This document shows, one piece after another, positions 41,948-50,262 of a stretch of 64,000 nt of DNA. The notes beneath the pieces are model-generated. The model did no database searches. It had not been told where the DNA came from and saw only the letters and a list, made by a program, of their open reading frames with translations. The first letter of the stretch is position 1; every line of letters starts with the position of its first letter. A program made the position numbers and the translations under genes. Source of the stretch: Bacillota bacterium (GTDB lineage: Bacteria; Bacillota; UBA4882; UBA8346); assembly GCA_023394955.1 (NCBI GenBank), contig JAEWZY010000028.1, positions 13,927-77,926 on the forward strand, read 5' to 3'.

Positions 41948-42751
41948 ATGGAGGGGATAAAACCCATCGGCTTATTGGCGGGACGCGATAATTTACCTTT
42001 TCAGGTCATAGCTGAGATTAAAAGGAGAAAATTCAAAAGTGTTGTGGTTGGGTTAAAAGGCGAGGTCGCTCCCGGAATTGCGGAAATAGCCGATGTTTTT
42101 TTGGAAATAGAAGCCGGACATATTGAAAAGATGGTTGATTTTTTCAAACAAGAAAATGTCGTTGAAATGGTTATGGCTGGGAAAGTAGGGAAAGGGGCTA
42201 TTTTCAAAGGAGGATTCGACCGGAGATTTGAACAGATGCTTCAGGAACTTCCCGAAAAAAATGACGATTCCATATTGTTAGCTATAGTTCAGGAGTTTGA
42301 AAAAAACGAGATTCATGTTGCGAAACAAACCGAGTATCTTCGTGAACTTTTAGCTTCCAAGGGGCCGATTTTAGGACAGGTTACACCTGGTGAATCAATG
42401 GATTTACAATTAGGTTTTAGAATGGCTAAAGCCATCGGCGATTTGGATATCGGCCAGAGTGTGGTGGTTAAACAAGGAGTAATCTTAGCGGTTGAAGCTA
42501 TCGAAGGCACTGATGAGGCAATAATTCGCGGCGGTAAGTTGGGCGGCCCCGGAGTCGTAGTGGTTAAGGTAAGCAAACCTAAGCAGGATGAGCGTTTTGA
42601 CGTTCCGACCGTCGGCCGGACAACCATTGAATCCATGGGTAAGATAGAAGCTAAGGTTTTAGGAATTGAGGCGGAAAAAACGTTGGTTACCAATCGGGAG
42701 GAAATGTTAGCCTTAGCAAAAGAGCTTAATATTAAAATCATCGCTTTATAA
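41948..42751 (+). CDS. lpxI: UDP-2,3-diacylglucosamine pyrophosphatase, LpxI type
   Basis: Cleaves UDP-diacylglucosamine to lipid X, replacing LpxH in many bacteria. 267 residues from ATG 41948 (AAGGAGT upstream). The DUF1009 layout is clear: N-terminal IGLLAGRDNLPFQV, a central MVMAGKVGKGAIFKGG, and a C-terminal catalytic half with VVVKQGVILAVEAIEGTDEA, GGPGVVVVKVSKP.QD.RFD.PTVG and VTNREEM. The next step enzyme LpxB, often the neighbour, does not follow. Confidence 0.95.
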   Translation: MEGIKPIGLLAGRDNLPFQVIAEIKRRKFKSVVVGLKGEVAPGIAEIADVFLEIEAGHIEKMVDFFKQENVVEMVMAGKVGKGAIFKGGFDRRFEQMLQELPEKNDDSILLAIVQEFEKNEIHVAKQTEYLRELLASKGPILGQVTPGESMDLQLGFRMAKAIGDLDIGQSVVVKQGVILAVEAIEGTDEAIIRGGKLGGPGVVVVKVSKPKQDERFDVPTVGRTTIESMGKIEAKVLGIEAEKTLVTNREEMLALAKELNIKIIAL

Positions 42752-43023
42752 GGGCGGTTTTGCTTCAATTATGAAACTTCATGCAATACATCTGATTCGT
42801 AGATATTATGTTAAGGTTTTACAGCGGCAGGATTTTGAGATTAGATGGTGAATTGTAAACCGATAAAGTAAAATTATAAGCATTCGTTATAAGTATTGGA
42901 ATTTCCTAACCGGATTCACTTTTAAGCGTCTGCTTTTTTTCAACATTCGGCTAAGGAAATATCGGGTAAAAATAGATTTTAAGAACTTAACGGGATCTCG
43001 ATAACTTTATTAAGGAAAAGCTG
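42752..43023. other. Intergenic region before lptC
   Basis: 272 AT-rich bases. No gene or RNA is apparent. The stretch TTGTAAACC...TATAAG near 42855-42880 is a weak promoter candidate for the lpt genes. Position and length are notable because lpxB is usually found here in related clusters. Confidence 0.4.
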
Positions 43024-43596
43024 ATGACCAAAATTAACCTGACATTTAAAAAGAAGTGGCTGTTGCTTCTGATAACAATTTTGTTGGCGGCGAGCGCTTA
43101 TTTCCTATTATCATCTTTATTTCATGCTGTTTCCAATAAGCAAGAAGCTTTGGTGGGAGAAGGAAAGCTTCAAATCAATTCGGATGAATTCACCGGGTTA
43201 GTATTGAAAATCCCGGGAGCGGAAAAAAACGGTTATTGGGAATTGAATGTAGCACGATTAGAGAGCAAGGATGATTTCGGCTTGTTAACAGAGATCAACG
43301 GTGAATATTTATTGAACAAGCAGCCGATTTATTATATTTCCGCTGAGTCGGGGATAATTCTATGGAAAACACGGGTTTTACAGCTAACCGGAAAAGTGAA
43401 TTTAAAGACCAATGACGGGAAGGTACTCAGGGCTGAAAAAATAGCTTGGGACCCTAATGTCCGTAGAGTTACAGCTGAAAAAGAGGTGGTGTTGGAATCG
43501 CCGGGTTTGACGATCTCTATGGAAAAATTTGACGGTGATTTAAACTTTGAACAGGTAAAAATAACTGGAATGACTAAAGCGTTTTATCGAAGGTGA
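43024..43596 (+). CDS. lptC: LPS export protein LptC-like
   Basis: Inner-membrane anchored piece of the LPS bridge that passes LPS from LptBFG to LptA. 190 residues: a short basic cytoplasmic start, one membrane span at about 13-32, then a beta-jellyroll domain with alternating strands (KVNLKTNDGKVLRAEKIAWD, VTAEKEVVLESPGLTISMEK) as in LptC/YrbK. ATG with AAGGAAAAG upstream. Its stop overlaps the region of the lptA start, so the two are translationally linked. Confidence 0.9.
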   Translation: MTKINLTFKKKWLLLLITILLAASAYFLLSSLFHAVSNKQEALVGEGKLQINSDEFTGLVLKIPGAEKNGYWELNVARLESKDDFGLLTEINGEYLLNKQPIYYISAESGIILWKTRVLQLTGKVNLKTNDGKVLRAEKIAWDPNVRRVTAEKEVVLESPGLTISMEKFDGDLNFEQVKITGMTKAFYRR

Positions 43597-43601
43597 TCGA
43601 C

Positions 43602-44309
43602 ATGTTTAAGAACTTTTGTAAAGTATTGGTTATTGTTTTATTATTTTCTACGACGGTTTTGGCCGAGGCTGAACTGGAATTAGTTGCGCCTGGAGGAGGA
43701 GAAGCCGATCTCCGGAAAAATATAATGAAATATTATGCCGACGGCTCTAGTTTGGTTGTGGCAAATTGGGGTAATTTTAAGCTGGAAGCGGAATCTTTGG
43801 AATACCATAATGAAAAATCGACTCTTCAGGGGAATGGGATGATTAAGTTGACCCAAAAGGAGCCTTATCGCGAGCTGAGGAGCGAACAATTTTTGGCTGA
43901 TTTAAACCGGGATCATTTTAACGCTAACGGTTCTGTCGAAATAAAGTATGACAATAACACCAATATTAAGGGCGAACACTTGGATTGGGAATTACAGACC
44001 GAGCTATTTAACTTAACCGGAGATGTTGTTCTCAATTATTCCGGGTGGAAAATGACCGGGGAGAAAATTGAAGGGAATATTAATTCCGGCCTCTTTACTA
44101 TTTTTGGACAAGTCCAAGCTATTAATAGGGAAAACAGCATGCGGGCGGGACGGGTGATTTTTGACCGTTCCATCGAAAAAATAACTTTACTGGAGGATCC
44201 GGTAGTAATTAACGGTAAGAATGAATTATCCGCTACTGAAATTATCTATGACTTAAAAACTAAAAAAGTATCAGCTTCCGGAGTGGTTAAATCGCGGGTG
44301 ATCGAGTAA
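43602..44309 (+). CDS. lptA: LPS transport periplasmic protein LptA-like (OstA domain)
   Basis: Soluble periplasmic bridge protein of the Lpt system. 235 residues from ATG 43602 (AAGGTG upstream; GTG 43593 is the in-frame alternative overlapping lptC). Signal peptide about 1-23 ending VLAEA. The mature part is repeated OstA jellyroll strands (TLQGNGMIKLTQ, FNANGSVEIKYDNNT, LFNLTGDVVLNYSG, ISALEDP-type turns). Longer than E. coli LptA by about 50 residues, allowing extra strands. Confidence 0.9.
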   Translation: MFKNFCKVLVIVLLFSTTVLAEAELELVAPGGGEADLRKNIMKYYADGSSLVVANWGNFKLEAESLEYHNEKSTLQGNGMIKLTQKEPYRELRSEQFLADLNRDHFNANGSVEIKYDNNTNIKGEHLDWELQTELFNLTGDVVLNYSGWKMTGEKIEGNINSGLFTIFGQVQAINRENSMRAGRVIFDRSIEKITLLEDPVVINGKNELSATEIIYDLKTKKVSASGVVKSRVIE

Positions 44310-44329
44310 AAGGGAGTGGAGGGCAGTTA

Positions 44330-45049
44330 ATGTCGATTTATGTTCAAGGGTTGGTAAAGGAATATCAGCATCGCCGTGTGGTTAAAGGTGTTGATTTATT
44401 GGTAAACCCCGGTGAAGTGGTAGGGCTTTTAGGGCCGAATGGAGCCGGAAAAACTACTACCTTTTATATGATTGTCGGTTTAGAGCGTTGTGACGCGGGA
44501 ACAATTCGGATTGACGATAATGATGTGACCACGCTACCGATGCATGTCCGAGCTAAATACGGTGTTAGCTATTTAGCCCAGGAAGCCTCGGTTTTTCGCA
44601 AACTAACAGTCGAAGAAAATATTTTAGCAATTTTAGAACTTACCGATTTGCCCCGTTCCTATCGGAAAAACCGATGTGACCAGTTGTTGGAAGAGTTCAG
44701 ACTCGGGCATATCCGGAAAAGTTTTGGTTATATGCTTTCCGGAGGCGAACGACGTCGGGTTGAAATCGCTAGAGCATTGGCAATGGAACCCAAATACATT
44801 TTGTTGGATGAGCCATTTACCGGAGTAGACCCAATTGCAGTCGCTGACATTCAGGATGTAATTGATGATTTGCGTGAAAAGGGCATGGGGATTTTAATTA
44901 CCGACCATAGCGTCAGAGAAACGCTGGCTATTACTGATCGGGCATATATTATGTATGCAGGGGATATTCTGGTTTCCGGCAGTTCGGACCAGATTGCCAA
45001 CGATGAAGACGCTAAACGCTTGTATTTAGGAGATCGTTTTATTATGTAG
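44330..45049 (+). CDS. lptB: LPS export ABC ATPase LptB
   Basis: Powers LPS extraction from the inner membrane together with LptF/LptG. 239 residues: Walker A GPNGAGKTTTFYMIVGL near 33, Q-loop in YLAQEASVFRKLTVEENI, signature LSGGERRRVEIARAL, Walker B YILLDEPFTGVDPIAV and the switch His in ITDHSVRETL. The QEASVFRKLTVEEN and DEPFTGVDPI wording is characteristic of LptB rather than amino-acid ATPases. Confidence 0.96.
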   Translation: MSIYVQGLVKEYQHRRVVKGVDLLVNPGEVVGLLGPNGAGKTTTFYMIVGLERCDAGTIRIDDNDVTTLPMHVRAKYGVSYLAQEASVFRKLTVEENILAILELTDLPRSYRKNRCDQLLEEFRLGHIRKSFGYMLSGGERRRVEIARALAMEPKYILLDEPFTGVDPIAVADIQDVIDDLREKGMGILITDHSVRETLAITDRAYIMYAGDILVSGSSDQIANDEDAKRLYLGDRFIM

Positions 45050-45162
45050 TAAGTAGTCCCCACAATGTTCGATGCTTTAAAATATCGTTATTGATCCCAA
45101 AGGAATAATAGGAAAATTGTTGCGGATTGACAAACAGTTGCATCCATATGGGGCTGCAATTA

Positions 45163-45183
45163 GTTGTAACCTGTGGTTACAAC
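45163..45183. other. Inverted repeat between lptB and lptF
   Basis: GTTGTAACC and GGTTACAAC are exact complements around TGT, 34 bases before the lptF start. A TTGACA box lies upstream near 45127. It may be an operator or hairpin allowing lptF to be controlled separately. Confidence 0.4.
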
Positions 45184-45216
45184 GAACGTTAGCATTTTCG
45201 ATGCAGGAGGATCACG

Positions 45217-46302
45217 ATGAAGATTCTTTCCAAATATTTGACTAAAGAGATATTAGGCCCATTTCTATTTGGCCTGTTCGCCTTCTTGAGTATTTTTTCC
45301 GGTTTACTCTTTATCGATTTACTCAAAGACGCCGAACAATATCACTTATCGATCTTCTTTATTTTGAAACTGTTATTGTTGAAGTTGCCGGAATATGTAA
45401 CTCAGTGTACTCCCATAGCTGTTTTGCTGGCGGCTTTATTAGGCATGGGGAAATTGACCAGCCATAGTGAGACCATTGCCATGCGGGCCGGTGGTTTAAG
45501 TTATTCAAAATTGGCGGCGCCGGTATTAGTGCTGGGTTTAATGGTTAGTGTCACCGGCGTTTTATTCAACGAATATCTAGTGCCTTTTACCACCCGCGGT
45601 TATGATGAACTTAAAAGGGAGGCCGCTTCCAAGGAAGCTTCGGCTGTAATCTATCATTTTAAGCAGGATTTTTATACCAAAGGCGTTTTAGCGAAAAGGA
45701 TTTATGCTAGACGCTATGACCCGACGGCTAAAAAATTTAGCAAAGTAAATATTATCGAATTCAATCAGGGAAAAGCCAGCCGTTTGATTGAGGCTGTGGA
45801 TATGCATTGGAAGGATGGGGAAGGTTGGATCTTTGAAAACGGGATTATCTATCAATTTTTGACCGATAGTTTCTATTCGGTTATTATCGATAAAGGACGG
45901 GTCCATTATCAATTAAACCTCACTCCGAACGAGATTAAGCAGTTGGATGAAGATCCCGAGTATAAAAGTATTACTGAATTAAGTAAATACATTGACCGGT
46001 TCTTCCCCGAAGGAGATAAACGCCGGGAATTGTTGGTCGAATTGCATACTAAATTTGCCATACCCTTTGCCAGCTTTATCTTTGCGCTCTTGGGTACTCC
46101 TTTGGCCTTGCAGCCGCAACGCCGTTCGAATGCGGCCGGGTTTGGATTATGCATTATCTTTATCTTAATATGGTATGGGTTAATGGGTTTGGGCAATGCC
46201 TTGGGCAGAGGCGGTTCAATTCCGCCGTTTATCGGGGCTTGGTTACCCAATTTCGTCCTTGCCGGTTACGGTTTATATGTCTTCACAAAGGTTAAGAATT
46301 AA
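45217..46302 (+). CDS. lptF: LptF/LptG (YjgP/YjgQ) family permease
   Basis: Membrane component of the LPS exporter. 361 residues: N-terminal spans (about 12-33, 52-75, 95-118), a periplasmic jellyroll (about 125-260, with VNIIEFNQGKASRLIEAVDM) and C-terminal spans (about 270-360). Features include GALFAFLSIFSGLLFI-like helix 1 and the HTKFAIPFASFIFALLGTPLAL helix start, seen as FAIPFASFIFALLGTPLA. Only one YjgP/YjgQ gene is present, whereas the well-studied complex is an F/G heterodimer; I cannot say which it is. AGGAGG upstream. Confidence 0.9.
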   Translation: MKILSKYLTKEILGPFLFGLFAFLSIFSGLLFIDLLKDAEQYHLSIFFILKLLLLKLPEYVTQCTPIAVLLAALLGMGKLTSHSETIAMRAGGLSYSKLAAPVLVLGLMVSVTGVLFNEYLVPFTTRGYDELKREAASKEASAVIYHFKQDFYTKGVLAKRIYARRYDPTAKKFSKVNIIEFNQGKASRLIEAVDMHWKDGEGWIFENGIIYQFLTDSFYSVIIDKGRVHYQLNLTPNEIKQLDEDPEYKSITELSKYIDRFFPEGDKRRELLVELHTKFAIPFASFIFALLGTPLALQPQRRSNAAGFGLCIIFILIWYGLMGLGNALGRGGSIPPFIGAWLPNFVLAGYGLYVFTKVKN

Positions 46303-46315
46303 GGCGGGAGATTAA

Positions 46316-47566
46316 ATGATAGGATACATGGTAATAGCCATGGTGATCATCTTCAGCGGCTTGCTGGCTTTATTAGGAGATAGGGTCGGAATGAAGGTCG
46401 GTAAAAAAAGACTTAGTCTCTTTGGGATGAGGCCCAAGTATACTTCGATGGTTATTACAGTTTTGACCGGTTTTTTCATTGCCGGGTTAACTTTAATGAT
46501 TTTAAGCTTATTCTCCGACTATGCGCATACGGCAATTTTCCGGCTGAAGGAAATTCGGGATGAGCTAGCGGCTACTACTAATCAAGTGCAGCTTCTAACT
46601 GATCAATTTCTACAAAAGGAAGATGAATATAAGAGTCTTACCGATAAGCATCAAAAGCTTCTTCAGGATTTGGAGATAGTCATTACTGAACGAATGAAAA
46701 AAGAAGAGCAACTAATAAAGGTTGAAGAAGAGTATCTTTCAGCCCGGAAGAATTTAAAAACAACAACTGAAGAATTAACTTTAGCCCAAAAACGTTCCCA
46801 AAATTTAGCCAAGATAAATGAAGACTTACAGAACCAAATTACTAATTTGAATTTACAAGAAACCAGATTGAATCAACAGATTCAAAACTTAGAGGGTTGG
46901 CTCAAAAGTCTGGAAGACCGACATCAAACCATCGTTGGTAAACCGATCATCTTTTATGTTGGGGAGATACTAGTGGCTGGGGTGACTAATCCTGACGAAG
47001 TTTCCGATAAAACTTTTGAGAAGGTCATTGAGCCTCTTCTCAATGAGGCTAATCAAATCGCCTTGAAGCGAGGAGCCAGGATCCCGGGGAAATCCGATTA
47101 TGCGCTCCGGATATCGCCGCATCGAATTGCTGAAGTAAACCGTGAAATAGCAGCTTCAGAAGATGCCGCTGTGTTGCGGGTAACGGTTGAGAGAAACTCG
47201 GTCGCCGGTGAGCCGTTGATCGCGACTCTAGAGGTCTTTCCCAATCAGCGGATATTTAGAATGGGTGAAATTATTGTTGGAACTAAGCTGTTAAGCGCCG
47301 CGTCCGAATCTGATCTTCGAGACCAGTTGTTGAGCTTACTAATATTGGCTATTAATAAAGCTATTGAAAAAGGGATCATTACCGATGGGCAAAATTTGCG
47401 GAATGTGATTTCTATCTCTGAAATTGCCAATATTATTAGCCGGATCAAAGAAAATAATCATGCTGTATATGAAGTTTCGGTAATTGCCGGTGTTGATATC
47501 CATCGGATCGATCCGTTCCGCGTCAAACTGGAGCTACAAGATTTAAAGGAGGCTGACCCAAAATAG
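46316..47566 (+). CDS. DUF3084 membrane-anchored coiled-coil protein
   Basis: 416 residues. Two N-terminal spans (about 2-22 and 42-65) frame GDRVGMKVGKKRLSLFGMRPKYTS, the family signature. A coiled coil of about 130 residues follows (about 75-205), then a globular domain with VFPNQRIFRMGEIIVG. DUF3084 proteins are known from Cyanobacteria and diderm Bacillota; function is unproven. Position in the Lpt/outer-membrane cluster points to envelope assembly. Its TAG stop overlaps the presumed ATA start of the next gene. Confidence 0.85.
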   Translation: MIGYMVIAMVIIFSGLLALLGDRVGMKVGKKRLSLFGMRPKYTSMVITVLTGFFIAGLTLMILSLFSDYAHTAIFRLKEIRDELAATTNQVQLLTDQFLQKEDEYKSLTDKHQKLLQDLEIVITERMKKEEQLIKVEEEYLSARKNLKTTTEELTLAQKRSQNLAKINEDLQNQITNLNLQETRLNQQIQNLEGWLKSLEDRHQTIVGKPIIFYVGEILVAGVTNPDEVSDKTFEKVIEPLLNEANQIALKRGARIPGKSDYALRISPHRIAEVNREIAASEDAAVLRVTVERNSVAGEPLIATLEVFPNQRIFRMGEIIVGTKLLSAASESDLRDQLLSLLILAINKAIEKGIITDGQNLRNVISISEIANIISRIKENNHAVYEVSVIAGVDIHRIDPFRVKLELQDLKEADPK

Positions 47567-47955
47567 CACTAATTTTAGCGGTTGATCCCGGTAGTCAAAA
47601 ATGCGGAATTGCTGTAGTTGATGACCAAGGGGTTGTTTTGGAAAAAAAGATCATTCCTGCGATGGAACTATCGAAGACAGTTAGCGTTATGATGGACAAG
47701 TACCGGATCTCCACTTTTATAGTGGGGGATCGGACTAATAGTAGAATTATCAGTAATAATTTAAAACCTTTCGGATTACCTGTTGAAATGGTTGATGAAA
47801 ACAATTCCAGTTTTGAGGGGCGACGGCGCTATTTACAAGACCATAGTAGAGGATTGCTGCGTTTAATCCCGATTGGTTTACGTATTCCTGGTGAGGCTTA
47901 TGATGATTATGTGGCCGTTATTTTGGCGGAAAGATTTCTTAAAAAGAAGGATTAA
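47563..47955 (+). CDS. yqgF: YqgF/RuvX-like RNase H-fold nuclease, probable ATA start
   Basis: 130 residues of the YqgF-type RNase H fold, linked elsewhere to pre-16S rRNA processing or Holliday-junction cleavage. The first strand with catalytic Asp (LILAVDPGSQKCGIAVVD) is encoded from 47563; the later acidic residues occur in EMVDENNSS and AYDDYVAVI. No ATG, GTG or TTG precedes the catalytic strand: an in-frame TGA lies at 47554-47556 and the first normal start, TTG at 47638, would remove it. AAAGGAGG (47545-47552) is ideally placed for ATA at 47563. The gene is often next to DUF3084 in other phyla. Confidence 0.75.
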   Translation: MALILAVDPGSQKCGIAVVDDQGVVLEKKIIPAMELSKTVSVMMDKYRISTFIVGDRTNSRIISNNLKPFGLPVEMVDENNSSFEGRRRYLQDHSRGLLRLIPIGLRIPGEAYDDYVAVILAERFLKKKD

Positions 47956-47956
47956 T

Positions 47957-49321
47957 ATGGTTCGAAACTGGTTTTTCATTTTGATATCATTTTTTTTGGC
48001 AGTCACTTTTCCCGGAACGGTTTTGACGCAATCAGACGCCCCGGATTTAACCATAAAATCATGGGTTTATGGGGAAATGGAAGCGTTATTCCTGGAAGGG
48101 TTGATTTCGGATTACCCTAGTGAGTGGGTGGCGTCTGGGAATAAACTAACCCGCTTTGAAGTCGCTTATTACATAAAAACAATAATTACCAATAAATTAG
48201 GTTCCCACATAAAGCAGGCCAAAATAAACTTAATTTCCCAACCGGCAGTTGAATCCATTCGTAGGTTGGTCGCTGAATTCCGCCCCGAACTCACTGCAAT
48301 GGGAGTTGAGATTACTGATATTTATACGATTAGTCCTAATTTGGATGAGAGGTTGATTAAAACCGATGATTATCAAGATCTTGATCTAATTCTATCCAAT
48401 ATTAATGGAACTATCGAGGACCAGGAATCTTATTATTATTTTGGAGAGTATATTAAAGAAATTTATCGTAAATCATTTTTATTTTTACCTTCAATCTTTG
48501 TTAAGGATGACAATCGCGCTCTCCTTCAGGGAACGGCAGGAACAATCAATATCGTTCACCATCCCAATCAAAGGGAGAACCCGCCGTTTTTGGTAGTCAA
48601 AGGTGATTTGCCAATTGATGCCGAGAAAATTATCAAAGGTTATTATTTATTTCCTTTAGATAATTCGACTCAGAATACTACCCCAAAAGAGGTTTCTGGC
48701 GATCTAAGCGTTTCGGTCCTTACTCTGCTTAATGAAGTTAACCATGTGCGTCAGATTGAAAATTTATGGCGCTTCAACGGACTGGCGCCTTTAAAAGGGT
48801 ACTCTAATTTTAAACCCGTTTTCCAAAGCAAGCTGGTCTTTGGAGAGCTAAATAACAGCTTAAAAATTGGCGGGTTTCTAGTGACTACCGATGATAAACC
48901 CGATTTAGTCAATATGGGATTGCCTTTTTTTAGCTCCCGTCAGTCAACGGCGGTTGATTTAGACAATATCAAACGCTCCGACTTACAGTCGTTTCAGATC
49001 AACATTCAAGGCAATATGGCTTTGAATGAAAAAACATCTATAACTGGAGAATTGGGACTCTTATACCGAAGTAATAAATCCGGTTGGGATGAAATCTGGC
49101 CGTCTGATGCCAAAGCCGGAGCGGGAATTGAATATCAATTCAATAACTATTGGTCGGTTTTAAGTTATCAATCTTTTGTAAATTCTCAATTGGGATCAGG
49201 TTCACTCAGTACTACTTCATTAGGGTTGGAATACAATAACTGGGCTACACTATGGCTGGCTTATCAAATCGTAAGTTTTGACGACTCCAGGTTAACCGGG
49301 GCTTTGACTTTCCGGTTTTAG
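47957..49321 (+). CDS. OmpM-like outer membrane protein (SLH domain plus beta-barrel)
   Basis: 454 residues from ATG 47957 (AGAAGGA upstream). Signal peptide about 1-24. Residues about 30-78 resemble one SLH domain (WVYGEMEALFLEGLISDYPS ... LTRFEVAYYI), the module that binds cell-wall polymers. The middle is mixed, and the C-terminal part is built of short amphipathic strands ending in the aromatic LTGALTFRF, the usual C-terminal signature of outer membrane barrels. This is the architecture of OmpM proteins, which tie the outer membrane to peptidoglycan in diderm Bacillota. The barrel looks small. Confidence 0.7.
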   Translation: MVRNWFFILISFFLAVTFPGTVLTQSDAPDLTIKSWVYGEMEALFLEGLISDYPSEWVASGNKLTRFEVAYYIKTIITNKLGSHIKQAKINLISQPAVESIRRLVAEFRPELTAMGVEITDIYTISPNLDERLIKTDDYQDLDLILSNINGTIEDQESYYYFGEYIKEIYRKSFLFLPSIFVKDDNRALLQGTAGTINIVHHPNQRENPPFLVVKGDLPIDAEKIIKGYYLFPLDNSTQNTTPKEVSGDLSVSVLTLLNEVNHVRQIENLWRFNGLAPLKGYSNFKPVFQSKLVFGELNNSLKIGGFLVTTDDKPDLVNMGLPFFSSRQSTAVDLDNIKRSDLQSFQINIQGNMALNEKTSITGELGLLYRSNKSGWDEIWPSDAKAGAGIEYQFNNYWSVLSYQSFVNSQLGSGSLSTTSLGLEYNNWATLWLAYQIVSFDDSRLTGALTFRF

Positions 49322-49329
49322 GAGGAACA

Positions 49330-50256
49330 ATGAAGCGCATTTTAAAAATATCACTTTTGTGGTTGTTTTTAATCTCCGTTATAAGCTGTGGGGTTTATGG
49401 GGAGCCAATTGCCCGAAACCCTCTGGGTTGGTTGAATGAAATGGAGAGCGATGTTTTTGGGGCTCCTACCAATGGTAATATCTTTGATCGGTTGACCCAA
49501 TTTGAACTTTTTTTAACCGGCAGAACCACTGATGAATCCCTAGTTGAACGGTTATCCTTTTTGGAAACTCTTTTGTATTTTAACCGGCCTTATGATATTT
49601 GCCTAATTTATAAACTCCAAGCATTGGAATGGGTTCTTTACCATGAAACGCTTACCGGGCCGTTATTAACCAGGTTGGAAAAGATTGAAACTTTTTTATA
49701 TAATCAGCCTTTCGCAGGCCCGATTAGCAAAAGATTGGAACGCTTGATCAGCCAAATTTTTCCGGACGGGACTATCAAGGCGAAATGGGTGAGTGTACCT
49801 GAGGGGTTGCTTGTTAGAGTAAAGACTGTCGACGAAATAAGTTCAAAATACAGTAAGGCCGGGGATGATTTTCGTTTTGAGATTGCAGAGACGGTTCTGG
49901 TTGATGGTTTTGTTGTATTTCCCAAAGGATGCAGTGGGGTTGGTATTTTAAAGAAAGTTAACAAGCCGGGTAATTTAGGTAGAGACGCCCGTCTGCTTAT
50001 GGACTTCGTCAAGATTAGAGCGCTTGATGGGTCTTTAGTTAAGATTAGAAGCGGCTCTAAATCTTCCGATCTGAACCGCTCTTATCAATGGGCAGTTGGA
50101 GCCAGCGCCGCAGGAATGTTAGCGTTCGGCCCCGAAGGAATCTTATTTGGCCTTGCGGTCAAAGGAAAGGAACGCACCATACCTGTTGGGACAGACTTTT
50201 ACCTGCAGATTTCGGAATCCGTCCGGGTTTATACACTTCAAGATGACCGGAGGTAG
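49330..50256 (+). CDS. Exported repeat protein with TrbI/VirB10-like C-terminal domain
   Basis: 308 residues. N-terminal signal peptide (about 1-22) with a Cys in ISCGVYG that may be a lipobox variant. Residues about 33-145 hold five to six degenerate repeats of 20-21 residues of the form L-x3-E-x2-(F/L)...(I/L)-x2-R-L (FDRL, VERL, IYKL, LTRL, SKRL mark successive units). The C-terminal half (about 160-305) resembles a beta-rich domain of conjugation/secretion proteins: AGDDFRFEIAETVLVDGFVV, FPKGCSGVGILKKV, DFVKIRALDGSLVKI. It lies between the OmpM-like and LptD-like genes, so an outer-envelope role is likely. I do not know a named family. Confidence 0.6.
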   Translation: MKRILKISLLWLFLISVISCGVYGEPIARNPLGWLNEMESDVFGAPTNGNIFDRLTQFELFLTGRTTDESLVERLSFLETLLYFNRPYDICLIYKLQALEWVLYHETLTGPLLTRLEKIETFLYNQPFAGPISKRLERLISQIFPDGTIKAKWVSVPEGLLVRVKTVDEISSKYSKAGDDFRFEIAETVLVDGFVVFPKGCSGVGILKKVNKPGNLGRDARLLMDFVKIRALDGSLVKIRSGSKSSDLNRSYQWAVGASAAGMLAFGPEGILFGLAVKGKERTIPVGTDFYLQISESVRVYTLQDDRR

Positions 50257-50262
50257 GAGAAG

